DNA of 31,043 bases from JAVBWO01 sp036677375 (GTDB lineage: Bacteria; Bacillota; Dehalobacteriia; UBA4068; UBA4997): the NCBI GenBank assembly GCA_036677375.1, contig JAVBWO010000027.1, positions 1 through 31,043 of the forward strand. The letters run 5' to 3'. A program made the position numbers and the translations under genes. Below are positions 15,602 through 22,049 of this stretch, one piece after another (the stretch's first letter is position 1; each line of letters begins with the position of its first letter). Under the pieces are notes generated by a model. It saw nothing but the letters and a program-made list of their open reading frames with translations. It had not been told where the DNA came from and made no database searches.

Positions 15602-16135
15602 ATGCAAGTAGGTAAAAAAATCAAACAGCTGCGTATTCAGAAAAATATGACCATCAAGAACCTGGCCGACGCCACCGGCTTATCGGTGGGTTTTATCAGC
15701 AATGTGGAGCGGGATATCAACAGCCCCACCATCAGCTCCATTCAAAAAATCTGTCAGGCGTTGGACACCAATATTTCCGATCTTTTCAGTATAGTGGAAA
15801 GCGGCAGTATCGTGATCCGGAAAAGCGAACGGCAGGCTTTGGTCACCTCTCAGGCAGCCAAAGCCACCTACGAGCTGTTTCCTCTGCATAATAAGAGCCT
15901 GCGGCCCAGTTGCATCATGGTGGAACCGGGCGGCGATTACGGGGAAACCCCTTTGGGCCATGAGGGAGACGAGATCTGCTTTGTCCTGAAGGGTTCTATT
16001 GAGGTTCAGGCCGGGGAGGACAGCTATGTATTGGAAGAAGGCGATTGCATTTACATCGACGCCCAGGTACCTCACCGCTTCCGCAATATCGGCACCGTAC
16101 AGTGCGTCAGCCTATGGGTCACCGAAAGCAACTAA
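15602..16135 (+). CDS. XRE-family regulator with C-terminal cupin domain
   Basis: This 177-residue transcription factor has an N-terminal helix-turn-helix (about 6-62: KIKQLRIQKNMTIKNLADATGLSVGFISNVER) and a C-terminal cupin (about 100-172). In the cupin, H120, E124 and H158 are plausible metal or ligand contacts, within HEGDEICFVLKG and DAQVPHRF. Such XRE-cupin proteins usually sense a small molecule and control adjacent catabolic genes. AGGAGG lies about ten bases before ATG 15602. It is divergent from tdh-kbl, with overlapping promoters, so it is probably the regulator of threonine or glycine catabolism. That role is inference. Confidence 0.9.
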   Translation: MQVGKKIKQLRIQKNMTIKNLADATGLSVGFISNVERDINSPTISSIQKICQALDTNISDLFSIVESGSIVIRKSERQALVTSQAAKATYELFPLHNKSLRPSCIMVEPGGDYGETPLGHEGDEICFVLKGSIEVQAGEDSYVLEEGDCIYIDAQVPHRFRNIGTVQCVSLWVTESN

Positions 16136-16263
16136 TCTTTTTCTTCTTTTCAAAGTGGTTCCGGTTTTTTAAACCATCACCCATTTTCCGGATGCCGCTC
16201 CAGTAGTATCAAGCCATAGGCCATCTGGTCTTGTCCATCAAACAGGAATCCATTGTGTTTACT

Positions 16264-16290
16264 AACCGCCTTCGGGCGGTTTCTCTTTTA
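16264..16290 (+). terminator. Intrinsic terminator of the regulator gene
   Basis: AACCGCC / GGCGGTT around a TTCG tetraloop (16264-16281), followed by TCTCTTTTATT. Confidence 0.8.
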
Positions 16291-16464
16291 TTCACTATAG
16301 TGCGTATTTTATTTTATTATATCGCTTTGAATTAAAAATTTCAATACATTTTTTCACTATTATGAATCCATATTTTTGGACAAATTATACTAAAATACCT
16401 GTTAAACGTCAATAATTTCTTCAAAGAGCACTTCAGGAGTATATTGAAATCACGATTCATTATA

Positions 16465-16680
16465 CTAATGAAGCATTGGCAATACAAAAAGCCTAGGCTT
16501 TTCTTTCTTCTTTGGAATACCTTGCGCTTTCTTTTTTCGCTCACGTTTCAAAAATTCATGTGCCGAACGGTACCCTGTCAGTCCCAATGTGTTCTCGACT
16601 TCTCTTTATGTCATGCCATTTACCAGCATTTCTTTGATATGCTCCGCCAATTGTTAAGTACGCTGATATTTTCTTGCCAT
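16465..16680 (-). pseudogene. Decayed IS3-family orfA-like transposase fragment
   Basis: Reading minus from ATG 16680 gives MARKYQRT, stop, QLAEHIKEMLVNGMT, stop, REVENTLGLTGYRSAHEFLKRE and then RKKKAQGIPKKKEKPR. The helix-turn-helix followed by a basic RxRKKxxGIPKKxxRPR-like tail is typical of small IS3-type OrfA proteins. Two in-frame stops and the lack of an intact orfB show it is dead. The frame runs to 16465, but resemblance stops at about 16487. A hairpin (16685-16730) lies just upstream. No intact terminal repeats can be paired, so only a relic remains. Between 16291 and 16440 I see nothing else. Confidence 0.6.
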
Positions 16681-16684
16681 ATAC

Positions 16685-16730
16685 AAATGCCCCCTGATAT
16701 AGATTTATTATCCTACATCAGGGGGCATTT
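16685..16730. repeat. Long perfect hairpin beside the IS relic
   Basis: Fourteen-base arms AAATGCCCCCTGAT / ATCAGGGGGCATTT (16685-16698 with 16717-16730). It lies at the upstream end of the orfA relic and may be part of the old insertion sequence end or a terminator protecting it. Confidence 0.6.
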
Positions 16731-16791
16731 TATTATTGTCCGTTTTCACTGGTCCTGTTTAATCTGGGAGCACAGGGGCTTCTTTGTAATA

Positions 16792-18132
16792 CTAACAGAA
16801 ACCTTGCTCAATCATGGCATCGGCGACCTTGACAAAGCCGCCGATATTGGCGCCATTGACATAGTTTACATAACCTCCGTCTTCCTTGCCGTACTCGACA
16901 CAGGTTGCATGGATAGCGCTCATGATCTGATGCAGCTTGGCATCTACTTCTTCTCTGGTCCAGCTGTAACGGATGCTGTTCTGGGACATCTCCAATCCGG
17001 AAGTGGCAACACCGCCGGCATTGGAAGCTTTGCCGGGAGAATAAAGGATCTTGGAATCCTTAATAACATCCATGGCATCCAGCGTGCAAGGCATATTAGC
17101 AGCTTCCGCAATGCAGATGCAGCCGTTTTTCAGCAATGCTTTCGCCCCGTCGCCATCCAACTCGTTCTGGGTAGCGGAAGGCGTGGCGATATCGCAGGGT
17201 ACTTCCCAAGGTTTCCGCCCAGCGCGGTATTCCAGTTTGAAAGCATCGGCGAAGTCCTTGACCGGACGGCGCTTCATGGTCCACAAGGGCTTGAGGAAAT
17301 CCAGCTTCTCACCGCTGATACCGTCTGGATCATAGACATAACCAAACTGGTCGGCAACGGTAACCACTTTGCCGCCCAACTGATTAACTTTTTCAATGAG
17401 GAACGTACCCACATTGCCGTAACCGGAATTGACCACCGTTTTGCCCTCAATGCTGTTGCCTTTGGTTTTCAGCATTTCTTCGGCAAAATAAATGGTGCCA
17501 TAGCCGGTGGCTTCGGGACGAACGAGAGAACCGCCCCAGGCGCGCCCTTTGCCGGTCAGAACGCCGGTAAACTCATTGGACAGCCGTTTGTATTGTCCGA
17601 ACAGATAACCAACTTCCCGTGCGCCCACGCCGATATCGCCGGCAGGAACATCGGTGTCGGCGCCGATATGCCGATAAAGCTCGGTCATGAAAGATTGGCA
17701 GAAACGCATGACTTCGTTATCGGATTTGCCGACGCCGTCAAAGTCGGAACCGCCTTTGCCGCCACCCATGGGCAAGGTGGTAAGGCTATTTTTAAAGACT
17801 TGTTCAAAAGCCAGGAATTTTAAAATGCTTAAATTTACAGAAGGATGAAAACGCAGGCCGCCTTTGTAGGGGCCAATGGCGCTGTTCATCTGAATACGAT
17901 AACCGCGGTTAATCTGAAGCTCGCCTTTATCGTCTACCCAAGGCACCCGGAAGATGATGGTGCGCTCCGGCTCGACCATACGCTCCAAAATCTTATACTG
18001 CGCATACTTTGGATTTTGGTTAATAAAAGGAACCAATGAACCTACAACCTCTTCCACCGCCTGATGGAACTCTTTCTCACCCGGATTTTTTGCTATCACT
18101 TTAGACATAAACTCCTGCAAATCCAGTGACAT
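16792..18132 (-). CDS. gdhA: NADP-type glutamate dehydrogenase
   Basis: This 446-residue cytoplasmic enzyme interconverts 2-oxoglutarate plus ammonia and glutamate. Key features are K90 (GPYKGGLRFHP), the catalytic lysine K126 in PMGGGKGGSDFD, D166 (PAGDIGVG), RPEATGYG (205-212) and the Rossmann turn SGYGNVG (236-242). Length and motifs match the hexameric bacterial class usually linked to NADP; cofactor preference is inferred from similarity. ATG 18132 has GGGAGG eight bases upstream. It is monocistronic, behind a good promoter at 18230-18258 and a leader of about 90 nt. I see no clear terminator downstream before the IS relic. Confidence 0.95.
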   Translation of the reverse strand: MSLDLQEFMSKVIAKNPGEKEFHQAVEEVVGSLVPFINQNPKYAQYKILERMVEPERTIIFRVPWVDDKGELQINRGYRIQMNSAIGPYKGGLRFHPSVNLSILKFLAFEQVFKNSLTTLPMGGGKGGSDFDGVGKSDNEVMRFCQSFMTELYRHIGADTDVPAGDIGVGAREVGYLFGQYKRLSNEFTGVLTGKGRAWGGSLVRPEATGYGTIYFAEEMLKTKGNSIEGKTVVNSGYGNVGTFLIEKVNQLGGKVVTVADQFGYVYDPDGISGEKLDFLKPLWTMKRRPVKDFADAFKLEYRAGRKPWEVPCDIATPSATQNELDGDGAKALLKNGCICIAEAANMPCTLDAMDVIKDSKILYSPGKASNAGGVATSGLEMSQNSIRYSWTREEVDAKLHQIMSAIHATCVEYGKEDGGYVNYVNGANIGGFVKVADAMIEQGFC

Positions 18133-18229
18133 GTAAAAAGCCTCCCTTTCAATTCATTTTCATGTTACGGTTTATCTACAAACCTATACCCTGCCGGTCT
18201 TTTCTGTTTTCAGCATGTATCCAATGAAT

Positions 18230-18258
18230 ATTTTACAACTTTTATAAATAAAACACAA
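18230..18258 (-). promoter_or_regulatory. Predicted gdhA promoter
   Basis: On minus, TTGTGT (18253-18258), a 17-base spacer and TAAAAT (18230-18235). Confidence 0.6.
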
Positions 18259-18346
18259 TGCTTTTATACAGAATTTTGTTGTTTGATGAAAAAAATACAA
18301 TGCTGTCATCATTGGTTTTCTTTGCCGAACTCTTTTCCAAAGAAAC

Positions 18347-18645
18347 ATAAAAAAATCCTGAGGTAAAAATCACCTCAGGATCACCGCCTCTTCTTAGCAG
18401 CGTTTTTTCAAACCGCTCAACAAAGAAACGGCAGCAGGCTTATGGCCTGTCAGTAGCATGGCCGGATCTTGTTTCCCATCGGTACCAAATAGCATGAGGC
18501 CGCAATCCTCATCACAATCCCCCGTCTCAGGAGTAGACGGGCCGGCTTATGCTTTTCCGCCTTTAAAAGGCTATGTCTTTCCTCTTTCCTTCCTATGGCT
18601 CTATGCGTCACCTCCAGCAACTGCCGCTCATCCATTGACGAGACT
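18347..18645 (-). ncRNA. Predicted structured RNA of about 300 nt
   Basis: The segment has a promoter (18651-18678), a strong minus-strand terminator and no credible coding frame. It folds locally into many hairpins: 18627-18642, 18559-18571, 18522-18540 (CCGTCT/AGACGG), 18494-18512 (ATGAGG/CCTCAT), 18435-18449 (CAGGC/GCCTG) and 18399-18417. Single-strand purine-rich stretches such as GGAAGGAAAGAGGAAAG lie between them. It does not match tmRNA, RNase P, 6S, SRP or the common riboswitch cores I can recall; raiA-type RNA is one possibility I could not confirm. The next gene on this strand is gdhA, which has its own promoter after the terminator, so this is probably a stand-alone RNA. Confidence 0.5.
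18349..18381 (-). terminator. Intrinsic terminator of the structured RNA
   Basis: ATCCTGAGGT / ACCTCAGGAT, a 10-bp stem (18355-18364 with 18372-18381) and 7-nt loop, followed on the minus strand by seven T. Confidence 0.9.
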
Positions 18646-18650
18646 GGGCA

Positions 18651-18678
18651 TTTTTATTCCTTAAGGCAGGTTAAACAA
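18651..18678 (-). promoter_or_regulatory. Predicted promoter of the structured RNA
   Basis: On minus, TTGTTT (18673-18678), a 16-base spacer and TAAAAA (18651-18656). A second possible promoter lies further up: TTGGCA (18816-18821), 18 bases, TAGAAT (18792-18797). Confidence 0.4.
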
Positions 18679-18749
18679 ACGTTTCATTCCTGCCAACGAG
18701 GGCCATTTTTATTCAGGGAACCTCTAAAATTCCCATGAAACGAAAAACT

Positions 18750-18775
18750 TTCGTATATTAAATCTAATATACGAA
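18750..18775. repeat. Perfect inverted repeat TTCGTATATTA / TAATATACGAA
   Basis: Eleven-base arms around AATC. It could be a repressor operator or an AT-rich transcript hairpin. It lies between the NYN gene terminator and the structured RNA. Confidence 0.55.
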
Positions 18776-18871
18776 GTATTAATATATATCTATTCTATCT
18801 GTTTACGATATTTCCTGCCAAATAGTAAAAATTTTCAGCAATTTTAAATTATAAAGCTTCCATGCATAAAA

Positions 18872-18895
18872 ATAACGCCGGTCTTTGCCGGCGCT
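18872..18895 (-). terminator. Intrinsic terminator of the NYN gene
   Basis: A stem of CCGG/GCG-rich pairs (18874-18881 with 18888-18895), followed on minus by ATTTTTATG, 70 bases past the stop at 18968. Confidence 0.85.
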
Positions 18896-18967
18896 ATGGG
18901 AAGATTACCATATTTTACAAGATATATTATATTCCATTCTTTCTTGTCTTTTTTCCTTATGCAAAAT

Positions 18968-19921
18968 TTAAACATTCAGAACCCAGACCTTATCGGCCTG
19001 CACCCTGCCATCTTCCGTAACTTTTGTAGTATAAGCGACCTTGGAGCCTATTTTTATATCATTAAAATCCATATTCTCTAAACTAGTATAATGAAAGAAA
19101 ATATTGTCAGGCGGCATTTTGATAAAACCGTAGCCGTTGAAAAGCGACATGATCTCCGACTTTTGCCTGGGCTCCTCCCGCTCTTCGCCGCCCTTTCCGC
19201 TCTGCCCGTGGCTTGACAAGGCCTTGCCGTAACGACCGGAAGCATTTTTCGCAGTATCGTCTCCAGAAGAGACAAACATATTTCTCACCGCAGGGGTATT
19301 CTTTTTATGAGGATCATCAATGATCTGGTGCATGGGAACAGGGTAGGTGACCTCTTCCAGCAAGGACTGTGCGGTACGGGTCTCCCGGTCGATGCCGGTC
19401 TCATCTTTATACTTAAAGTCCCAGCTTAAAAGCATGATTCTGGTACCAAGAGTATTCAACTTGCGCACCAAGGGTACATAATCGCCGTCGCAAGCAATGA
19501 GCGCGATGACGTCAAAACGCTTATAGATGGCCAATTCATAGGCTTCTAAAGCCAGCCAAACGTCAATGCCCTTTTCCTGCCGGCCGCCGTCATTGCTGCG
19601 CCGCAAGGGCATATAATGGGAAACAATATTTTCCCCCATTAAAATATCATCAAAAACCCGTTCCTGGTAAAGTTTGTTTTGGCTGTTGGCATCCCGGGCG
19701 GAAAGACGTCCCCGGAAATAGTGGGCGTCTACGATCTGGCACAGGTTGTCATCCACCCTGGTCTCCTCCGCCACTTGCTTCCGGATAAAATTGTGCAGGC
19801 CTTCCACCGAGATCCTTGCCTTCCTTTCATGTTGATAAGCATAATAATTGCTTACATTGAAGAAATACTGCCCATCATAAAAAATCCCGATTCTTAACAG
19901 GGGACTTAACGAACTCTGCAT
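18968..19921 (-). CDS. NYN-domain nuclease-like protein with C-terminal cold-shock domain
   Basis: This 317-residue protein joins a LabA/DUF88-type NYN (PIN-like) domain (about 8-200) to a nucleic-acid-binding cold-shock fold (about 260-317). The NYN part has the acidic residues expected for a metal-dependent RNase: D16 (FYDGQ), D120 (KGIDV), D145 and D147 (ACDGDYVPLV). The C-terminal part reads GYGFI, IFFHYTSL, IGSKVAYTT and ADKVWVL, the order of cold-shock strands with RNP-like aromatics. The linker (about 205-258) is polar and low-complexity. ATG 19921 follows GGAGG with about seven bases of spacing. It is monocistronic with its own promoter. The likely role is RNA processing or decay; the target is unknown. 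Confidence 0.85.
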   Translation of the reverse strand: MQSSLSPLLRIGIFYDGQYFFNVSNYYAYQHERKARISVEGLHNFIRKQVAEETRVDDNLCQIVDAHYFRGRLSARDANSQNKLYQERVFDDILMGENIVSHYMPLRRSNDGGRQEKGIDVWLALEAYELAIYKRFDVIALIACDGDYVPLVRKLNTLGTRIMLLSWDFKYKDETGIDRETRTAQSLLEEVTYPVPMHQIIDDPHKKNTPAVRNMFVSSGDDTAKNASGRYGKALSSHGQSGKGGEEREEPRQKSEIMSLFNGYGFIKMPPDNIFFHYTSLENMDFNDIKIGSKVAYTTKVTEDGRVQADKVWVLNV

Positions 19922-19954
19922 AGCGTTCCTCCTTTCTTTTCAATATCTTTTTTC

Positions 19955-19983
19955 ATTATATAATAAAAACTTCTTTACTACAA
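19955..19983 (-). promoter_or_regulatory. Predicted promoter of the NYN gene
   Basis: On minus, TTGTAG (19978-19983), a 17-base spacer and consensus TATAAT (19955-19960). Between 19990 and 20300 I see no gene or clear element. Confidence 0.65.
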
Positions 19984-20325
19984 ACATCTTCTGCCACAAA
20001 AAAATGCGTCATTGCGACAAGCTGACTAATCATCCTCCTGCCTTCCTTGTTTTTCTATATATCGTATCAAACCCTTCTGTTGTAATGTCCCAATATTTTA
20101 TTATTTTCCCAACAGCAGCATTTTTATTATAAAGACCGTGATCGTTTGCCGCCTAACGGATGATGGACAAGACAAAAACAGCCGGCAAGTAGGGGTTGCC
20201 TCAATCACCGGTTTCCTTTTCGTTCACACAGCAACTCCCCGTCTGCATGACACTTAACGCACAAAATTCTACTCTGCAGCAAACATTTGCTATTCGACAA
20301 AGGTATATTACCACACATTTACCTG

Positions 20326-20347
20326 TTTTGCTAGTGAATTAGCAAAA
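20326..20347. repeat. Inverted repeat TTTTGCTA / TAGCAAAA
   Basis: Eight-base arms around GTGAAT, at the degraded end of the GntR pseudogene. Confidence 0.35.
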
Positions 20348-20359
20348 AACATAACTGGT

Positions 20360-20603
20360 ATAAAGAGCTTCTGATTCTTCCTGACATAGGTTCCTCTGCC
20401 ACGTTTGATTTCCAAAACACATGGACGAATAAAATGGGGACGGCTTCCCGAAGCGTCGTACAGCTAATCTGCAAATTGACGGAGAGCTCGTTTTATTTGG
20501 GAAGCTTGTCTCCCGCCATAAGCTTCTTATCAATGGTGATCATGGCCAAGATATCGTCTGCGATATTCTCAGCCAAGCTTCTTCTTTTTGGCGTTTGCGG
20601 CAT
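20360..20603 (-). pseudogene. Broken GntR-family (FadR-like) regulator, HTH remnant
   Basis: Reading minus from ATG 20603 gives RRSLAENIADDILAMI, then AGDKLPK, a stop, then NELSVNLQISCTTLREAVPIL. After a frameshift another frame continues as VLEIKRGRGTYVR. Together these are the helix-turn-helix and wing of a GntR regulator, compare LAExIxxxI, GDKLPSExELxxxxxVSRTTLREAxxxL and IxxGRGTxV. There is one in-frame stop and one frameshift, and the ligand-binding domain is gone. AGAGGTG lies upstream of the ATG, showing it was once translated. The left limit is approximate. The regulated genes are not evident here. Confidence 0.75.
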
Positions 20604-20732
20604 TAAATGCACCTCTTTGTCCCAAATTGATTTCATTCTATTGCTCAAGACCTCGTTTTACAACCAAGACGTCTGATGTCTTATAAATAACTTGCAGCAA
20701 CTTTTTTAGCGGACTGCGAGTGTTGATCTATA

Positions 20733-20758
20733 AAAAAAGCGGCGTCAGCCGCTTTTTT
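20733..20758. terminator. Terminator below nudC
   Basis: A perfect AAAAAAGCGGC / GCCGCTTTTTT stem around GTCA, 44 bases beyond the nudC stop; T-runs on both strands. Confidence 0.9.
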
Positions 20759-20801
20759 ACTATTGCTTTTATTGCTTTTATTGCTTCTGCTGTTTCTGTT
20801 G

Positions 20802-21647
20802 TTAGGCCCGGCTCTTCTGGAGATTGTGCGGATAGTTCCCCGCCAGGAAAGCCTCGGTCATATCGCCTGCGATGCTTAAGGCGGAGGAACGCACGGGCAG
20901 ATTGTCCCGATGATACCAGCCCGCTTCCAGGATCTCACTTTCTTCGATCCGTAAAGGCACTTCGGCATCCGCCTGAGCAAAGAATCCAATCATGAGAGAA
21001 CCGGAAAAAGGCCAGGGCTGGCTTTTATAATAGGTAATATGGTCAACCTCAATCCCTACCTCTTCCATGACTTCCCGTTTTACCGCCGCTTCCAGGGTCT
21101 CGCCTACATCCACATAGCCCGCCAGATGGGAGAAGTAAGCGCCGCCGTAATGGGCGCCCCGGGCCAAAAGAATCTTGTCCCCACAGGTGATGGCAACGAT
21201 CACTGCCGGTGAAATTCTGGGAAAGATAAGATTGCCGCATTGGGAGCACACCAGCGCCCGTTCATCTTCCTTCAGCAAGGTAGGGCTACCGCATTTACCG
21301 CAAAACCGGTTTTCTTGATACCAATTGGCCACATGATAGCCGGTGATACCGGCAAAGATCACTTCGTTATTGCCGATATGACGCAAGGTATCCGTTTTTT
21401 CCCAGACACAGCCGGGCAAGTCACCGATATTCGGCAGCCAAAAACAATTATAGCCGTCCAAAGTAAAAAGATGGATCGCCTGGTGCAAAGGGCCGTCCCA
21501 ATCGGCAATTCTGGGCAGGGCATATTCATTGCCCTTTTTGCGAAGCAAAACATAGCCCTGCCGGTAGCACAAAAGATAATCCTCGGCCTCCGGCATGGCA
21601 TTTTTGTAGTGGTTGTCAAAAATATGCGGTTCGATATCCTGTAGCAT
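20802..21647 (-). CDS. nudC: NAD+ diphosphatase (Nudix, NudC type)
   Basis: This 281-residue Nudix hydrolase cleaves NAD(H) to NMN(H) and AMP, and homologues remove NAD caps from RNA. The order is a variable N-terminal domain (1-110), a zinc ribbon with C116, C119, C134 and C137, then the Nudix box G177-x5-E183-x7-R191-E-V-x-E195-E196-x-G198. The NudC signature SQPWPFSGSLMIGF (209-222) follows and distinguishes it from other Nudix enzymes. The length is slightly above the E. coli enzyme. ATG 21647 has GAGGAG about nine bases upstream. It is monocistronic with a promoter at 21691-21722 and a strong terminator. Confidence 0.94.
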   Translation of the reverse strand: MLQDIEPHIFDNHYKNAMPEAEDYLLCYRQGYVLLRKKGNEYALPRIADWDGPLHQAIHLFTLDGYNCFWLPNIGDLPGCVWEKTDTLRHIGNNEVIFAGITGYHVANWYQENRFCGKCGSPTLLKEDERALVCSQCGNLIFPRISPAVIVAITCGDKILLARGAHYGGAYFSHLAGYVDVGETLEAAVKREVMEEVGIEVDHITYYKSQPWPFSGSLMIGFFAQADAEVPLRIEESEILEAGWYHRDNLPVRSSALSIAGDMTEAFLAGNYPHNLQKSRA

Positions 21648-21690
21648 AGAAAGAGCTCCTCTTCTTTCAAAATGGTACCTATATTAATAT

Positions 21691-21722
21691 ATTATAACAC
21701 AAAAAGGTTCGCTACATGTCAA
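21691..21722 (-). promoter_or_regulatory. Predicted nudC promoter
   Basis: On minus, TTGACA (21717-21722), a long 20-base spacer and an extended -10 TGTTATAAT (hexamer 21691-21696). The extended -10 may compensate for the spacing. Confidence 0.5.
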
Positions 21723-21817
21723 CCCCAAAACCTTGGACAACTTTCAACCATATCATAAAAAGACTCGCAAAACCTAAGCAACCGCACCTGGTGGCACCAT
21801 ACAGGCAAATCAATTTA

Positions 21818-21970
21818 TTATATTTCTGCCGCATCCCTGCTCTTCATTGCCCTCAAAAAGTGATAATCAAAAAATGGGTTGTAGGAATCCCCCAAAGCGA
21901 ATAGGCCCAATGCTTCCCGCAATTGATATTGAAGGCCACGGTTGGCATGGTCTCCATTCCCTGGCATCAT
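21818..21970 (-). CDS. Possible small protein or gene fragment, 50 residues
   Basis: A frame of 50 codons starts at tandem ATGs (21970, 21967) with TGGAG about ten bases upstream. It encodes a protein-like sequence with GLQYQLREALGLFALGD and YNPFFDYHFLRAMKSRD. It lies between the fusA-like terminator and the nudC promoter and has no visible promoter. I do not recognise a family; it may be the tail of a lost gene. The rest of the 400-base gap holds only the promoter and terminator. Confidence 0.3.
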   Translation of the reverse strand: MMPGNGDHANRGLQYQLREALGLFALGDSYNPFFDYHFLRAMKSRDAAEI

Positions 21971-22003
21971 CAGAAAGCTGCTCCAAACTCCCTATGATAA
22001 TGC

Positions 22004-22035
22004 CAAAAAGGCCCGCCTATGTTAAGGCGGGCCTT
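22004..22035 (-). terminator. Intrinsic terminator of the EF-G-like gene
   Basis: AAGGCCCGCCT / AGGCGGGCCTT, a perfect 11-bp stem with a 6-nt loop, followed on minus by TTTTTGG. Confidence 0.92.
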
Positions 22036-22049
22036 AGGCTTTTGAATAC

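Noticed and set aside
16180..16290. Protein-like minus frame of about 33 codons ending in LILLERHPENG
   Set aside because: It overlaps the regulator gene's terminator, has no clear start or ribosome site, and is short enough to be chance.
16444..17823. Plus-strand open frame of 459 codons
   Set aside because: Most of it is antisense to gdhA, whose motifs and ribosome site are unambiguous; the product has no recognisable domain and the start has no good site.
18478..18486. UGGUACCG in the structured RNA, resembling part of a T-box
   Set aside because: The full T-box sequence, stem I features and a downstream aminoacyl-tRNA or amino-acid gene are missing.
18450..18635. Minus-strand 61-codon frame
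   Set aside because: No ribosome site; it coincides with dense hairpins and is better explained as part of a structured RNA.
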